A stretch of 64,000 bases of DNA. Origin: Balanoglossus misakiensis (Eukaryota; Hemichordata). Below are positions 34,801 to 49,800 of the stretch, one piece after another. The position numbers were made by a program, and so were the translations under genes. Position 1 is the stretch's first letter, and each line of letters opens with the position of its first letter. Location: assembly GCA_040954595.2 (NCBI GenBank), contig CM082594.2, positions 1,054,001 through 1,118,000 of the forward strand. Direction: 5' to 3'. The notes under the pieces are model-generated. The model saw only the letters and a list, made by a program, of their open reading frames with translations, had not been told where the DNA came from and ran no database searches.

Positions 34801-37800
34801 TTTCCGGGCAGGACTATGACATGTTCACAGGATGAATGCACTGCAAAAAACGTGATGTCTGCAGAGCATGTATGTGCCATCACCCATATGACAGGCTGCA
34901 GCTTCATGAACACGAGCTAGAAACAAAGGCCATGCGTATGTACGTGTGCACGTTCCGTGTCTTCTCCTTGCTATATGCATTCGCGTTCCGAAAACACACG
35001 GTAAAACTCATCAAAATGTGTTGTTATTTTATATGCGATGTCTGTACAGTGTGCACGCAATTTTCGCCTTTTATGTGCCAAATAAACTATTGAAACTTCT
35101 GTTGTCATGCTCTTGTCTTGGTATTTTTCTTCTTCTTGGCATCGCTATTAAACCTCTCTTGTACATATACGTTCAATTTTAGAGATAACGTGTAGGCCCC
35201 CTCAAAGAAAGCCGGTTGCCCCCTCAAAGAAAGCCGGTGTTGCTAGTTTGGCATTTGTTGCTAGTATTCTGAATATCTCCCCTGTGACAGCACAAGTCCA
35301 CGAGCACCTGTGGTCCGAGGTCTGGGACCGTCGATTTTAAGTGTGTTAAAAGTAAAGCAAACTTAACCTCAAAACTGAATATTTTCCCTATACTTGAACA
35401 TGCATAATTACAATAGAATAAATTAAAATAAAAGACTAAATGAAATCAGATCTTTAAACCAAATAGTGTTTTGAATAGAGCAATTACTACTCTATATCAT
35501 ATATAAAAGACAAAACAAATACATTAAAAAAAATTTCCAAGTGTCCAAAAAAATTATTCTTTTGTTTTTATACATGTTAAGTCTATGGGCATTATTTCAG
35601 TCTATTTTGCAACAACATTTGGAATACTTAATGGCGTCCAATCTCAAAAGTGTAAACTTTTTTATATTCTAGAACATCTCATGATGGTTTCTGGAAAGTT
35701 TCATCTTTGAAATGCTTAAAATAAAAAAATAATCTTAAAAAAGCAAAGTGTATATTAAAAAAAGCTAATTTACAGCTAATTTACAGAAGTTTGCTTTTTG
35801 GTCAAAAAAGTGCTTTTATGTTAAAATATTTAAATGTAACTTTTGTCAAGAGTTTATAGATAGACACTCTACTTGTGTACCAAATTTCGAGGTCAAAGGT
35901 CAAAGGATAATGAAATCCGACATAGGTAAACCAACAACTATAAGCAATGGCGAAGTTGACCTTGACCTTCGAATTTCAAAATTTTTTCACCACACCACAT
36001 TAAAACAACTTATTATCAATCTATCCTGTAATTTTCAGTGGTTTCCAACTATATTAAGGGGGTGACACCGCGTACCCTAAAAAGTATGTTTTTTTCAATA
36101 GGTTTTTCCGCAATAACTTTTCAAGGTCAAGTTCAAAGTTGGTCAAATTTTAGTATGTTATAAAACTCGCCGAGACCTTTCTGAAAATATATAGTTTGTT
36201 ATGGTTTATGTAAAATTTAAAAGTACCTACCAAGAAATCCGTCCATGCACAATTTGGACTTGCCGTCTGGAGCAACTTGCATATACCCACCAAGGCATTT
36301 TTTTGGCCTTTCTAAAAATGTTTTTTTTTAAAGGCTGGGGTTAGACAGGGGACCAAAATCAATAACAACAACCTAAAAGATAACAAAATAAATCCAAACA
36401 ATTTTTTCTAACCCTCTTTTTTTGGCCAAACAAGACATAAGTTGGGCATTGTGGGACTCGACCTTAAAAAACATGGAAGGGTTGACTTGTTTTTGTTGAT
36501 ATTTTTTGTTGTTGTTGTTTACATGTTTACCTACATTGTATCAAAAGGAGGGGTAAAAAAAACATTGGCAAGGCAGTAGGGTTAGAGCCCGAAATCTCAG
36601 GTCCCCTAATGCCCGTTGGACCCTAATTAGGGTTAGGGTTAGGGGGTTTAAGATCACATACTGGTACATGTGTATGTTTTGTGAGTTGTGTGATGTATTT
36701 TGTAGTACAAGGGATGTCAATACATCCATACAGGAGTGCCTATATGAGCGCAAGTCTCTTTTCAGGATTTCTCTGTAACACTTCAAATTTTTGACATTAT
36801 CGGTGTCATCCTTGCACAAAAATTAATGACCCTCCCCTTGACAAGTGCCCAAAACGTAGCGGCCCTCCCCCAAACCGTTGCATGAGAAATGGTGACCCTC
36901 CCCCCAATCGCACCGGCCCTCCCCCCTTGTTAATTCTGACCAGGCCCTTACCGCGCGGCCGATGCCTCCCCTAAGTTGGCAGTAGTTTCGACTAGAATTT
37001 CCACTGCAAACCAAAACATGGTTCATGCACGCAAACTTATGTAAGAGTAAAAGCTCGGGTCATCAGTAACATGTGTCTGAAATATTGCATTTTCTTGTGT
37101 GAAAGTTTTGCCATCCAACGTGCATGTAAGGCTGTGCATGAATGTACATTGTACTGCACTGTAAACTTGGACATTGCATTACCGCAAGGATTTAATTTCA
37201 TTCCACCAACAAATCAGGGCCATGGGCAGATATTCACCCATTTAGGCCGAAACCATCACTTTTAGCTTTCAATAGTTAACATGACTTTAGTTGGGGTCTT
37301 AATCGGCAACGGGGCTGAAATCGGCAGCTTTACCTGCCGATCTTATCCCTTAGAAGCCATGGTTTGTTTGTCAAGGCATGCGCGGGGACGTATTCGGCAT
37401 GGTGCCGAATTCGGCACAACACCGGGACTAAAATAAAATGTTTGCTGATAAAAATGTTAATGGTGTTGCATCATTTTGTCGTTCATCCTGGAGTGACTGT
37501 GATCCTGTCAATCATATTGCGACAATTATTTTTTTCAAGGTTGTACCAATAAAAACCTAACATATCCAATAGTGTTTGTCGTTTATTTATTATCTTATTT
37601 GGGGTGCCCCCGATGCCTACACATGTACATACTTCGTACTGTATTACGTTCGCTTCTGCTTTTAATCTCGTTTGAAATGCCGTTTTCTTCGTGTATACGT
37701 TTGCATTTGTGCCTAATCTTGAAATGTTTTTGGGCTCACGTGATAAAACCGCGATTATTTGACCCTTTTTGTGAGATTTTTATTATGTGTTGTATTCTTT

Positions 37801-40800
37801 GGGTTCATTTTGTTTTACTGATAAGGGTTTTCCTTCATGTCTACGTGATGCTAAGATGCTCTATGTGAATCGGTCTGGGCGGGGTTCATCGGTACGCTCA
37901 TTTTGCGCAAGGCAATCTGCGCCACTCAACTAATATTTCTCTATGAACTGGTTGACATGTAGGATGAGTCGGTAGAAGGGAAAATAAACTTATAAGACCG
38001 TTTCATTTTATAAGCAGTCTCATTTAGAATGATGTCCCATCGGATGCAATACTTATGCTAAAAGTATACCTACTGGCACAGAAATTTAAGTTCAACCAAG
38101 ACTTCATCGTCACATTCGACCGAGTTAAAACATAAATAATCACTGTGGACAAATACTGTGGAAGTTATATCTCACGGTGGTATTTCCTCCCGAGTAGAAT
38201 GGTTAAAAGCACTAATAGCTCGATAATCGGAGTGAGAAAAACGAACAACATTTACACCTGTTTTCAGTTATTGCCTTGTTCGTTTTATCACAGACAATTT
38301 GACTACTAGTATTTTTCTGTGGTTTTATTCCATGAGAGTAGCGTGTTGACTGAAGAACTTGTGGAGATCATTATTGCCTACATTTGTGAACTCTGTTATA
38401 GCGCTCAACAGAAACAAATTTTAAAACCTTGTTGACTGACATCTTAGTTGACAACCTTTTGCTTTCCCAAGTTGTAGGCCTACTCAATATATGATATTCA
38501 TTTTGCAGTTTTTTCTCGAACAACTTCCTACCGATAAGGTCGTCACCCGGTGACCAGCACACAGACTTGTACACCGTAACGCCATTCAAGGCCGTGATGT
38601 CGGGCGAGACTTAAAGTTATCAGAAATTGATTAAGTTCGTGGTTACAACAACTCACACATATTCATAATTATAGGCCAATGTACCGAAATATCGTACGTT
38701 CGTTCAGTGCAGCACTCAAATGATATAGTTTTATAATAGGTCTGGTATGTTAGTCTTGCCAGTTCGCGTTCTTATTGCCGAAAGTTGGGTCATTTAGCTC
38801 GCTATCATCAACGGTGTAGTATGGTAATGTGGTGATAGGACGACGATGTAATAAGGGGTCAAAGGTGGAAGATCCTCGGAATCTGACGAAAGATGGGTGA
38901 GGGACGATCGTTTAGGGTAGCCTCGATTTCGTTGAGGACCGTCTGTAGCTCATCAACAGACACGAAGCGTCGACCTAGAACTTTTCTGTGAGATATTTTA
39001 GTGGGGAGCGCGTTTTGGTATAAAACACCATTCTACGGGGCAATTTGCATACAATTAGTGTTAAACACACCTGTTCTCGCACGTTTAGTACAGGGTAAAG
39101 GTCACTTGCCCGTCGGACAAAAGACTTTTATTTTTCACTTGTCCGGGCTGTCCGATCTTCTCTATGTCATGATGCAGTTCCCAAAGAAGTACCAAAGGCA
39201 ACAGTGGCAGTCACTGACTGCACACTTTGACAAATTTCACACGAAAACACAGATTAAAGCTGCAGTTGTTGCAACGTTTTTCGATCCCGTCACCAAGAAA
39301 CGGATTTTTGTCATCCATGGCACCCAGCCACTTGCCAGAACCCTTGAAGCAAACGTTTCAACATTTCTGACTGTACCAGCGCATCCTAGTGATGATAATG
39401 ATCAACAACCCCCAGAAAGCGTACTGCCAGATCTAAGAAACCACCATAAGAAGAAGCTCTCTTCGTTCACTTACTATGATGTAAGAGAACTTTTACCAGC
39501 ATTGGTAAAATGCACCACAAATCGTGCCCAACCTTTGTGGGACAGACCAGACATGAAGCCAGTATGGTGGCCAGCCGAAACACCGTACTGCAACCCCAGT
39601 CGGCCCGGTAAAGTGGTTGCTTCAACGTCTTCGTGGGTCACGCGCATGAAAGACGTTGCTAAGTCATGTTACCAGTATTATGGACAGGTCGAGTTGACAG
39701 GTACGTACCATTTAAACGGTTATTTAATTAGAATGGTGAAAGTTTGCTAGACATTACTCCTGAGAATGTATAGATTCAGCAATAAACAAAATCATCCGTT
39801 TTACACGAGCTATACATTCTTTTGAGATGAAGGCCTTGAAAACGAACATCGACTGACAAAGTTTAATTAACCACAGTACCGAAAATGACGTTTTTTTGTT
39901 AAAAGTGGTTTTTAATTTTGTTCAGCTGGTCTCTTGGTAAGTACTTCTCTGCAAAACAGTGAGAATATTTTGGCTTACTAAACTTGTTCTCACTTTTTCA
40001 CAGGCGATGATGAAGACAGTAGGCCTACTGATTGTCCGACTGGTGAGGGTGCAGCGGTTACCCGAGACCCACAACTTGAAAGCGATATTGCCCAATTTTT
40101 CTCAGGCAATAATGAAGTCAGTAGGCCAACTGATTGTCCGACTGGTGAGGGTGCAACCCAATATCCACAACCTGAAAACGATATTGCTGGGCATTCTATT
40201 ATAGGTAAGCGTGTCTTTTATTGCAACTATAATGTAGATCGTGAAGAGTCATAGTCTACAAGGTAAATGTTTTTAGCCTTGACTGTAAAAAAGAAAATGT
40301 AAAAATCATACACCAGGGTCCAGTACATACATTTTTGTTCTATTCGCATCATACAGTAAAATTATTCGTGCAGATTCAAATTCGAAGTAAATTCCTCGAT
40401 ATCATCACTTGTTGCGCTTTTCTTGTTTTTTTTTTTTTTTTTTTTTTTTGCTGTTTGCGATGCATCGTACGTGTCATGTGAGACACTGTCGGGAGTTTGG
40501 ACTTGGGTTTGTCGTGTCGAATTCACCTATGTCAAATTTATAAGCCACAGTCCCTCAAGAAAGACGGTCGGGAATCGCCCATTGTTCGGACGTGCGAATG
40601 AGGGGATTAGCTGTAGGATGCGCATTATGGTCACGTGACCACCTTAGAGTTGCGTTTTTTCCCCTTGGAAGCAAGCGGCAGTCGCCCTACTATCTATGAT
40701 TTTCCCGATATGTTAGTTATGTTTGTGGAGGAACTGTGTATAAGCCAACTGACATCATTTTGTAGGTTTATATGATTCCGCTGGCAATTTTCAGGATCTA

Positions 40801-43800
40801 ATACATTTGAATGCACCATACGATACGTGACAATTTTATATTGAGTGTGCTCCGAGAAAAGTAACAGCGCAAAAATAGAGGACAGCGCGACATTGCACAT
40901 TTATACGATATCGGATATTTATCGTCTAGTATCGTCTAAAACATTAAACTAGACTGTACTTTAACAACAACTTTGCCTGCTTCCCGACTATGTCGGACCT
41001 CAAAAATATCCGATAGTATCGATACTATCGATACTAGAGGCTAGTATCGTCTAAAACGTTAAAGTAGACTGCACTTTAACAGCAACTTTGCCTGCTTCCC
41101 GACTATGTCGGACCTCAAAAATATCCGATAGTATCGATACTATCGATACTAGAGTCTAGTATCGTCTAAAACGTTAAAGTAGACTGCACTTTAACAACAA
41201 CTTTGCCTGCTTCCCGACTATGTCGGACCTCAAAAATATCCGATAGTATCGATACTATCGATACTAGAGTCTAGTATCGTCTAAAACGTTAAAGTAGACT
41301 GTACTTAAACAACAACTTTCAATACTAGACGATACGTGGTGTACTGACCTCTTGAGCCGTCAGTGTGGATTTTGTGTTTTTAACGTTTGGCATTTTCAGT
41401 CATGTGTATGTGTACATTTACCCAATTTAGTTCTACAATATTTACAAAGGTCATTTTCATCTTTTCTCTATAAAGGCACAAACACAGAAGTTGGAGCAGT
41501 GCTATCATTCATACAGCATGAATCAGATCCTCACTACCTCACACAAGATCTGAGTACAATAAATTTTGAGGATCTTGGTAAGAAATATCCCTATTACAAT
41601 GTATTACTTTCTTTATCACAGTGAAACCTCTCCAAGTTCTATGTTTAACCTCGACCATGTGGTGGAGTGATCGTGATTTAATATGTCTTAGCAAACTTAA
41701 ATATACTTAAATATACTTAAACAACAAGCCAACCAACAGGGGAAAACGGGTTGTAACTGGAGAGATACAGACTGAATTTCTTGCTTACAATCCTTTAATC
41801 AAAACAATCACTCTTTATCTGTCCATTCAGTATTTATCTCTCCTGTTACAAGCAGTTTGTTCCACTCTGGTCAGTTTGATTGCTATCATTGTCATTATGA
41901 ATTTTGCAATTACTTAAGCAATAAAACACCCCCAGCCATGGTATACCACGAGATTTTTGACCAGTTCACGACATATACGCACGAGCGATAGCGAGTGCGT
42001 ATATGGAGTTGAACTGGTCAAAATCGAGTGGTATACCATGGCTGGGGTGTTTTATTGCTATTATATTATGCCAGTATATTGAAACTTTGCATATAACATT
42101 TTAAAAAGGCATTTTCTTTGACTATGATATATGACTGTGGTATATGGCTAATATATCACGGTCACGTGTCGTGTCTCGACCAATCAAATAGCGTGATTTA
42201 CACCATCAATATACGGTATAATATAATAATTATTTAATAATAATGGTGTTAATGATTTTGTATTTGAATACACATAGTCATTTAAATGTGACTAGGACAA
42301 TTATTATAGTTTAACCTTTGTTCAGTGGTTGTTTCATGTACTTCTTGTATGGAGAGAGGGATACCTCAGTGTTAAAAAATACCAAATTTTGCTATGTGTC
42401 TGTAAAAAGGGGTAAAAGCCATTATGTAGTCAATAGGTTTTTAATTTTTATGTTTTACCTGTGTTCTGATGACTTAAGTAAAACTATTGAATAATGTCAA
42501 CCAATACACTTCTATATTTCATTTTCTTTTCAGGTTCACATCCCATTCACCCATCACCCCAGCCAGCAACTCCATCAGCCAACAGTTCCATCAACACAAG
42601 TGCAGAATTATCACCAGTGTCTTACACACTACCACAGCAACAGCCAGCAGCACAAATCCAACAGCCAGAATCACCACCAGCAGCACAAATCCAACAGCCA
42701 GAATCACCACCAGCAGCACAAATCCAACAGCCAGAATCACCACCAGCAGCACAAATCCAACAGCCAGAATCACCACCAGCAGCACAAATCCAACAGCCAG
42801 AATCACCACCAGCAGCACAAATCCAACAGCCAGAATCACCACCAGCAGCACAAACCCAACAACCAGCATCACTACCGCCACGCCGCAGTCAACGGTCAGG
42901 AAGGAAGACCAGAAAAGTTCAAGATGATGAAGAACTGCAACAAGAGCTGGCAACCCTGAAGAAACTCCACCAAATGAAGAAATCAGGGGACCTTCTTGAC
43001 CTGGTGCTCAGTTGCCCAATTCCCAAAAAAAAGCGTCGGACAAACCCATTCCATCTAGTGGCCCTAAAAAGACAAAATCCCACTGAGTACAACAGATTAT
43101 TAACTGCATTTGAAGCATCAGAAGTTAGTGTGAATGTGGTTCTCCAGTTCATGCACCAGCACATAAAACAGTTCAAGAACCTGCAAATCGATCATGCAGA
43201 ACAAGTTTTGGGCTTCATTTGTCAAAAACTCAACTTATGAGTTGATATTTTCATTGTCTTTTAACTCTTTTTCCCATTCTTGTCTTTCTGTGTTAATTAA
43301 TGTACATTTCAAAACGCAGTTATCAATCTGTTGTATTCTGCGGGATTTTGTCTTTTTAGCTGGGAAAATGGGAATTTGGTCAAAACTCGGTAACTTAATT
43401 ATTGGTCAGATTGCTTTGCAAAGTGGTGTGTACTTTATTGAGACATCATATAGATTTTTTTGTGGTGATATCATAAAATGACTAATTTTGGTGAATTTTT
43501 TATCTTTTTCCCAAAATCTTCTTTTACAAAAAAACTTTTCAAATTCATAACAAAAATCATTTGAGGGTGTGTAGAGGTTTTTCATTTTTTTTTTTTTTTT
43601 GAATCATGGTAAGAATTCAATAGTATATTTTGGGGTGATTTTTGCCATTTTTGGTCCAAACTCTCAGAACCCTCTACCCCCATTGCTTTTAAATTTGATT
43701 TGCAGGTTACCAGGTGTGTTCTCATAATGATTTACAAAATCTATGATGAAAGTGTCAATATTTTGTGGGGGCAATATCTTGTATTTATGGTGCATACTTT

Positions 43801-46800
43801 CCAATTTTGATTTGAAAAAACTATATTTCTCAAAGTGTTGGGCTGATTACAAATGTACTTTAGAATTTAAGTTGTGAGTTAATGGGATGGGGTTCTTTAA
43901 AATTGTAATGGAATCAAATCGTAGGTATTTCGGAATTTGGCTGTTCTATTTGGTGTATGTACAGTACACGTGCCATTAGCAGCTTATGGGTCAGTGTTTG
44001 CCCATTGATCTCTCTCTATGTGTGTGTGTGTCTGTCTGTCTATGTACTTCAGTGTAGACTTTTTCTTGATTAATCCCTAAATGGGACCAGTGTCCTTGAC
44101 GCTGTTTTTGACAGTTATCTTTGAGTAGTGATTGTTTTTGACAAATATGAACGGTATATTAAAATAACACTAAAGTCCACCTCGGGTGTGTGGTGTACTT
44201 CTTTATTCAATTTTATATACATGTGTGCCTGTGTAATGATTTGTGCATTTCTTCTTTATTAACAAGTTTATCGGTGTACGGTAGTTCTCTTTTTTAAGGA
44301 TGTGGTGGCCCTGAGAAGGGCCGTTTGATATGCAGAGCATACGTCTCTGAGACGCTAAAAAACTTCCATGAAAACACCTCCGTAGTTGTCCTCTGATGAC
44401 TGAATTTCTTCTTTAGTACCCTGCGAACACACCTCCTATACATTCCATCTCCCCATAGATGTATATGGCTGGTCTACATTCTCATTCTGATAACAAAATG
44501 GAAATTCGACACGTCAGTACAACAATACAATAAACTGTAAAACACCACTTTCTCTTATGCATCTTGTTTTGTTTTGTCAGCACAGCAGCAATGTAAAACC
44601 ATGCAGCAAGAATTTTACTGATACAGATGATAAAGCATCATGTTAAAGTTATCTTTTACCGTTTTCATCAGCACAGTTATAAAATCGCATGATTCCAAGC
44701 ATCTCATGTCTTTGGGAATATGGGTCATCTTGTTACCTCGTGTAACACATCATCCATGGATTTGCCCTCTTCATTATGGACAGTTTGTCAGTACTTCTCA
44801 AAAACTGAAACAAAATAACAGACAGACTTTATATGACGGCAGTCATGGGGAGTGACTGTGATGATGGTCTACCGTTCATAAATCTGGAAAAATATAGTTT
44901 TTGTTTTCTTGAAGTGTCTAATGCTGCAGTCACACAATCAACTGAAACAGTCAGAGAATTAATTAATAGTATTCTGTGTAATGTAAGTTGACCACAATGA
45001 AAGCAAGAATGGTCCTAAATCAATATAAATCCAGATGGTTTCAGCTATAACTCATTTGAAAAAATGTCCGAGCTAGACAGTTAAAGTGCGGTTTTCAGAA
45101 CAAACAAAAGACCTTATACTTTATATCAGTCATTGCTTTCTGTTCAATTAAATAGAAAAATCGGAAAAACAAACTTATCTATTTTAAAACCTTGAACTAC
45201 AAGTAGTTCAGGTGACTTTTCTTCTTTTGATTCCAGATTGCAAGGAACAGTCTGACATGGAAGATGAAATTATCTGGGGTCATATAAGATACTTGTGCCT
45301 TAATTTTCTGTAATGCTGCATTGCTCTGCTCACAGATCTGGGTATTTATGTTGGCCAAATTTCTGTTGTCCTTGTACTGTTGCAGGCTATAACCTGATGA
45401 ACAACTGATCAGTAAAATATAAAAGAAGATTCTTCTGTGAAAATTTTAACAGTATAAAACATAAACAATTTTTTTCAGACAAATTGATATCGTTCCTTAG
45501 AAAATTGACACACATGCCCTGAATACATTTCAGATACCTGATTAACAGAGCTTATGAGCCAGTCAGAAGTTGTAATTTGAGCAAACCTGTTTATGTCACC
45601 AGTCCGGGTTATGTCTCTGAGTGGAATAATAGAATTGACCAATCGGTGATTGCCATTGTGAAATTTGATTTTATCAGAGCAAAATCCTTTCCCTGTCTCC
45701 TACCTCCTAACTGACTCCAAATATGATGTGGTTAACTGGTCGTATACTTCTTAGCTGTTCCAGTCAACTAAGCTCTGCAATTGCCAAACATAGATGATTT
45801 GAAAAATATTCTTTTGAGCTTTTTAATCTGATACTCACCCAATGTGGTTTTTCCAATGGAGACGATCCACTAAGAAAACTGTCTTCATGAAATAGTTTGG
45901 TTCTCTGAAGAAAGACAAAAAATCACTTCATTAGTTCTAATCTTTATATTCTTGCTGAAAGGAGTAAGCAACGTCAATTCATCAAATTCTTGATTTTTTT
46001 TTTTTGGGGGGGGGGGGGTAAAACACAAAATTAACCATATGACAAGCTGACATCTCAATATGAAAAAATTGTAACAAAGTGGCTGCCAGACCACCATCTT
46101 GGATCATATCGCAAAAAAAATTGAGTTAAAGGCAAGGGTGGGCAAGCATAATTGAGCATAAAATAAAGCTTAGCCACCCTTCTCTTAAGTTTAACAGAAG
46201 TGTGGTAATCACATTAACATACAAAACAGTATATCAAGGTTGAAATAAGACTTACCGATTTAAACAGTACTGATGCAGCCGACATGCATTGTCATATATG
46301 ACAATGGCTGGAGGTTGTCTTAGTCTTGTTGTCATAATGTTGAATGGCACTTCGGGTGACTCCACTTGCCTCATAGCCTGGAAGCCATAGCAGAACCCAT
46401 GTTGACAGAACACAGTGAAAATGCCAGGTGATAACGTAGGGTGTTTGTTGGAGATCTTTTGGCAAGTGTCATCACCATGTGCAAGTCTGTCTTTGTCTTG
46501 CCGGTACAGAGGTTTCCTATTAAATGAAAAGTGAAAGCATGATAACTAAGAGAATGGCAATGGCATGCATAGCACATGGGTACATAAACTTCCATTTTGA
46601 ATACATATAAACATGTATACAGAAAGGTATGTCTAAGTGGGAAATGAAAATTCACAAAAGTAATGAAAATAATGCAAAAAGTGGCAGCTCTAGAGGCTTA
46701 AGACAGACTTCAATTAACTTTCAAGTTACAGTGAGATATCCTTACCCATGAAGCTTTGGTAGGCAAGGGAAGCAAGCTACAGGGTCTTCTATTGGATCTG

Positions 46801-49800
46801 GATATTGCACAGTACTATCAGGTCCCTGGTTACATACTTTGTATGAGCTCCTCACTCGTAACAACACATCTCTAAGAAGGCGACGCACTTCTCTTGGGAT
46901 ACCATGAGGATTGTGCCCGAAATGTGACAGCAATTTGAAAATAAGAGGAGCATCTTGCTGTACAATTTCAAGTTCCCCTTGATGTCTGCTGTCAAATATA
47001 TCGAGTCCGTGTATTATTTTCTTGATGACATGTTTAGCCTGTGAATCTGGGGTCAATTGCAGAAGAGCACTTGCAGGCGAGTTTTTTGACAAATCTTGAA
47101 GAAATTGGCAGAACTCCTTTGGGGCTAGCAGATTTCTTCCGTGTCCACTGACGAGTTGGAGAAATTCCATAAGCGAATGGAGGTGACTGTACTTTCTCAT
47201 CAAATTAATCATCACTGTGTACTCAAGGGGTGTAAGTGGTTTCTCAGCTGGCTTGTTGGTACTACAAAACTGTAATAACAGTTTCCTGACCTTGGCATTT
47301 GGTATATACACTCGGTCACAGTGACGTGTACCAATATCCAAAGGCTGGCCTTGGTCACGTGATGCCCTCTCTGGGTCTGGAAGTTCTTGCAAGAGGCGTT
47401 TGTTCAGTCCTACACTCGTACCATCACATATCAGAACAGAAGGCTGCAGCTCACATATAGGGCATTGGTATACAGTGCCATAATTTATGTCCAATAGCCT
47501 TGCAAATGCATTCCAGGCATTCCTATGTTTGTGGTATTTCAAAGAAACAGACTCTGATAACATAGCATGTTTTTCAGAGTAGGCCCTATTTAAGAACAGA
47601 AAGAAAGATTAATGTCAGGTGATTGCCAGGAGTGAAAGAAAGTTTATAATGTTTATCTGTTGTAACATTTTTATACTGTACCTTCTCTGATAAGAGCCCC
47701 CAAATTAATGGGGGGTGGGGGTGAAAAGAATACAACCTGGTACATCAAGAAATGTGTTTTTGGTGGGCTTCCTAATCACCCTGTAAATTATATCATGGGA
47801 AAAATGGCGCTCTTGAGCATGTGACAGGTCTAAACAATTATCGGACTGGTAAAAGCAACAATGAACTTTTGAAATTTGATGACTGACTATATGGGTAACA
47901 GCCTTCCCTAGAGAATATTTAGACAAAAATTTTGCTTACCACCCCTTCGTTCAAGTATTAATGGGTAATTTCAGTATTGATCTTTCCTTGCTGAGCTACC
48001 AAATACATAAGTTCCCTAGTCAATGATTATATTTTTAGAAATACAAAGTATATGTACTTACCTATGGAAAGATGCCAACGGATTTCTGGACTCTACCATC
48101 AAATGAAGGTAGGAGAGTAATAAACTGTAGTGAATAATGTCCTTGTTGTTCAGATTAAACATCAAATCTCCATGCCCATCATAATGCAACCTGCACATAC
48201 ATGGACCAACACTTGGACGATAGTACACTGCAAGGAAAATAATGACTATGTTAATATAATTACCAATACATGTAGGAGATCATTAGATAAGTGGGATGGA
48301 AGTTGCGTGTGGTCGAACGGTGATTCACTATATAGCCATATGTAGAATAATATTCACGGTGTCTTGTATCAATCAAACATTTTAATGGAAAAATGGCAGT
48401 GATCCAATGCAACCTTAAACCAATGGTACAGTAAATAAGGTTAACTTACCCTTGATAGTTTGTTCCTCTCCTTCTACATAAACATGCTGAAGTGAATGTG
48501 TCTCATAATACACAATGGCATCTCCAACAAGCCAATGTTGTTGTACAGGGTCATCAACATCCCATGCATGTCCATGTTGACAGGTAGAATGGGGGCCAGC
48601 ACTTGGTATCTCGGGAATTAGATTATGCTGTACAGGCTGTTCTCCACTTTGTTGTTGTTGAAACTTTACCTTCAGAGAGTCATCAAGAGGGTATGAGATT
48701 GGCTTAAATGACACGCTTGGGAAAGTACTTTCTTTCAAAGTGCGTTCAGTTTCTTGAATCTCAACCTCATTTTGTCCACACCATATTCGGTATTCTTCAA
48801 CATGGTCACATGTGGTTCTACCATATGCGCAGGTCTCACAGCTAAGTTTTTTACCAACATGTTTGTTCCTCAGAGATATTATATGTGTGTCTTCACCTAT
48901 GGTAACACTAGTCAGGAACGGATTCAATGACAGGCAATCAACAATGACTGATGTGTCTGCAGAGTTGGGGTCCACTTCAACAGGTACATCAGGAAAAAGT
49001 TCACTTGCTGCCCAGGCATGAAGACAGTATTTATTTTTTTCAGTTGTGATGAACTCATCAAAGTTTTCTGGTATCCCACGCTGAGATGAGGATAATCTGG
49101 CTGCTTGGATTAACCCATCCTGACATGAACATGTATACAGGAACTCCTGAGACGTACTCTGCACACTGTAAAATCGCAGGTTACGTTTGACAATAACGTG
49201 CTGTGATATCAACTGCCCAGTCTCAATTTCACAATCTGACAATACATATGTATTGCCAGATGATAGCTCCCACTTTCTGTTCTGGGCTTGTAACTGATGC
49301 AGGTATTCTTCCCTTGCGTTATTGCCAATTGTACCAACTACTGAAGATATTCTGAAGAGAAACAAACAAAACTTGGTCACATATAAACATTTATGTTCAC
49401 TGATTCCTCTAAAAAAGTATCTATTGTTTTGAAAGAGCATATCAATAACTAAATAAATTTTCATTGTACTCAACACATATGATACTAATTAAAAAAGCAG
49501 ATCTGACCTAACCATATTTAAACACAGAAATGTAAAAAGAAATTAACAATAGGCCAATAAAGTGTCATGTGTGATGGCAATTTTAGAGAGGCAGTGCTAG
49601 AGAAATTGATATTTGACTAAAATGATATACAAACCATTACATTACCAGCAGCTAACCTCCCCCCCCCCCCATTTTTATCTCAAGTAATGTACACACAAGG
49701 CAGATAAGTCCCCCATAAACCTGGCTTCCTATCAGGTGTTTGCTGATAACATGCCAAATTTAAAGTAGGGATACATAACCAAAGTAAGCTGTTGTAAAAA

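Noticed and set aside
34407-34913. A 168-aa minus-strand ORF near the left transposon end
   Set aside because: Overlaps the subterminal direct repeat and has no motif or splice context.
36628-36645. Telomere-like TTAGGG repeats
   Set aside because: Only two or three units inside the transposon; too few for a telomeric or interstitial telomere tract.
42494-42533. Independent start of the Pro/Gln-rich protein at 42494
   Set aside because: A strong acceptor ends at 42533 and the phase fits the three upstream exons, so the upstream ATG is intronic.
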